From Spirochaetia bacterium (GTDB taxonomy: Bacteria > Spirochaetota > Spirochaetia > Treponematales > Treponemataceae), in assembly GCA_900770075.1 (NCBI GenBank), contig CAAGIZ010000090.1, positions 1 through 5,930 on the forward strand: a stretch of 5,930 bases of DNA, written 5' to 3'. Numbering within the stretch: position 1 is the stretch's first letter; each line of letters begins with the position of its first letter. The translations under genes were made by a program, and so were the position numbers. Positions 5,911-5,930 of this stretch are shown piece by piece. The notes below the pieces were generated by a model. It made no database searches and was not told the origin of the DNA. It worked only from the letters and a program-made list of their open reading frames with translations.

Positions 5911-5930
5911 TCCCCTGCGAGTTTGCTTTC

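Larger units (their letters stand above)
5792..5930 (-). repeat. right hairpin array, inverted relative to the left array (runs off edge)
   Basis: Read on the minus strand from the right edge, this is module B (partial, 5918-5930), module C (5891-5915), module A (5837-5887), a degenerate second C (5807-5828) and half of A (5792-5803). It begins 4 bp after the FNT stop codon. Perfect stems include CCTTGCCGC/GCGGCAAGG (5859-5885), GGGGATTGGGC/GCCCAATCCCC (5891-5915) and GTGCGCA/TGCGCAC (5841-5857). It may also limit read-through, but no T-tract marks a classical terminator. Confidence 0.75.

Noticed and set aside
4987..5930. CRISPR array
   Set aside because: The repeats are palindromic modules in changing order and orientation, with no regular spacers and no cas genes.

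Overview
The window looks like part of a Treponema-type spirochaete chromosome. The strongest sign is a full-length UPF0164 protein (977-2326), a FadL-like outer-membrane family I know essentially only from treponemes. A GH57-like gene beside a DUF4912 gene, signal peptides fitting a double-membrane cell, and genes of moderate, AT-leaning composition agree with this. I cannot name the species.

Layout from left to right. (1) A minus-strand gene runs off the left edge (1-826). It encodes an exported, mostly helical protein with a TPR-like start and a long coiled-coil-like stretch. (2) A 150-bp divergent intergenic region carries a spaced 9-bp inverted repeat. (3) The UPF0164 gene (977-2326, plus) has a signal peptide, a predicted beta-barrel and a helical C-terminal tail. 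(4) A 70-bp convergent gap follows. (5) A minus-strand two-gene operon comes next: a DUF4912 protein with a Rho_N/SAP-like N-terminus (3994-4674), then a full-length GH57/DUF1957 protein (2397-3971). The gap between them is 22 bp, and a good sigma70-type promoter lies at 4724-4752. (6) A roughly 490-bp non-coding region (4675-5163) contains a GC-rich run of hairpin modules. (7) A short formate/nitrite transporter (FNT) gene (5164-5787, plus) follows. (8) A second array of the same modules (5792-5930), in the opposite orientation, runs off the right edge.

Two things stand out. First, the GH57-like protein keeps the fold-wide motifs and the general acid/base Asp. However, the Glu nucleophile position of the WLPECAY motif is Tyr (WLPYMGY), and the region-2 His is also Tyr, so it is probably a pseudoenzyme or glucan-binding partner rather than an ordinary branching enzyme. 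Second, the FNT gene is tightly bracketed by inverted arrays built from three shared hairpin modules. These look like REP/MITE-type modular repeats, and might permit inversion or mobilisation of the transporter gene.

The exported protein and the UPF0164 protein share a divergent control region and may both act at the envelope. The DUF4912/GH57 pair probably acts together in the cytoplasm, perhaps on storage glucan. The FNT probably moves formate or a similar small monovalent anion, which would suit a fermentative spirochaete. I do not see a complete new defence or mobile system.
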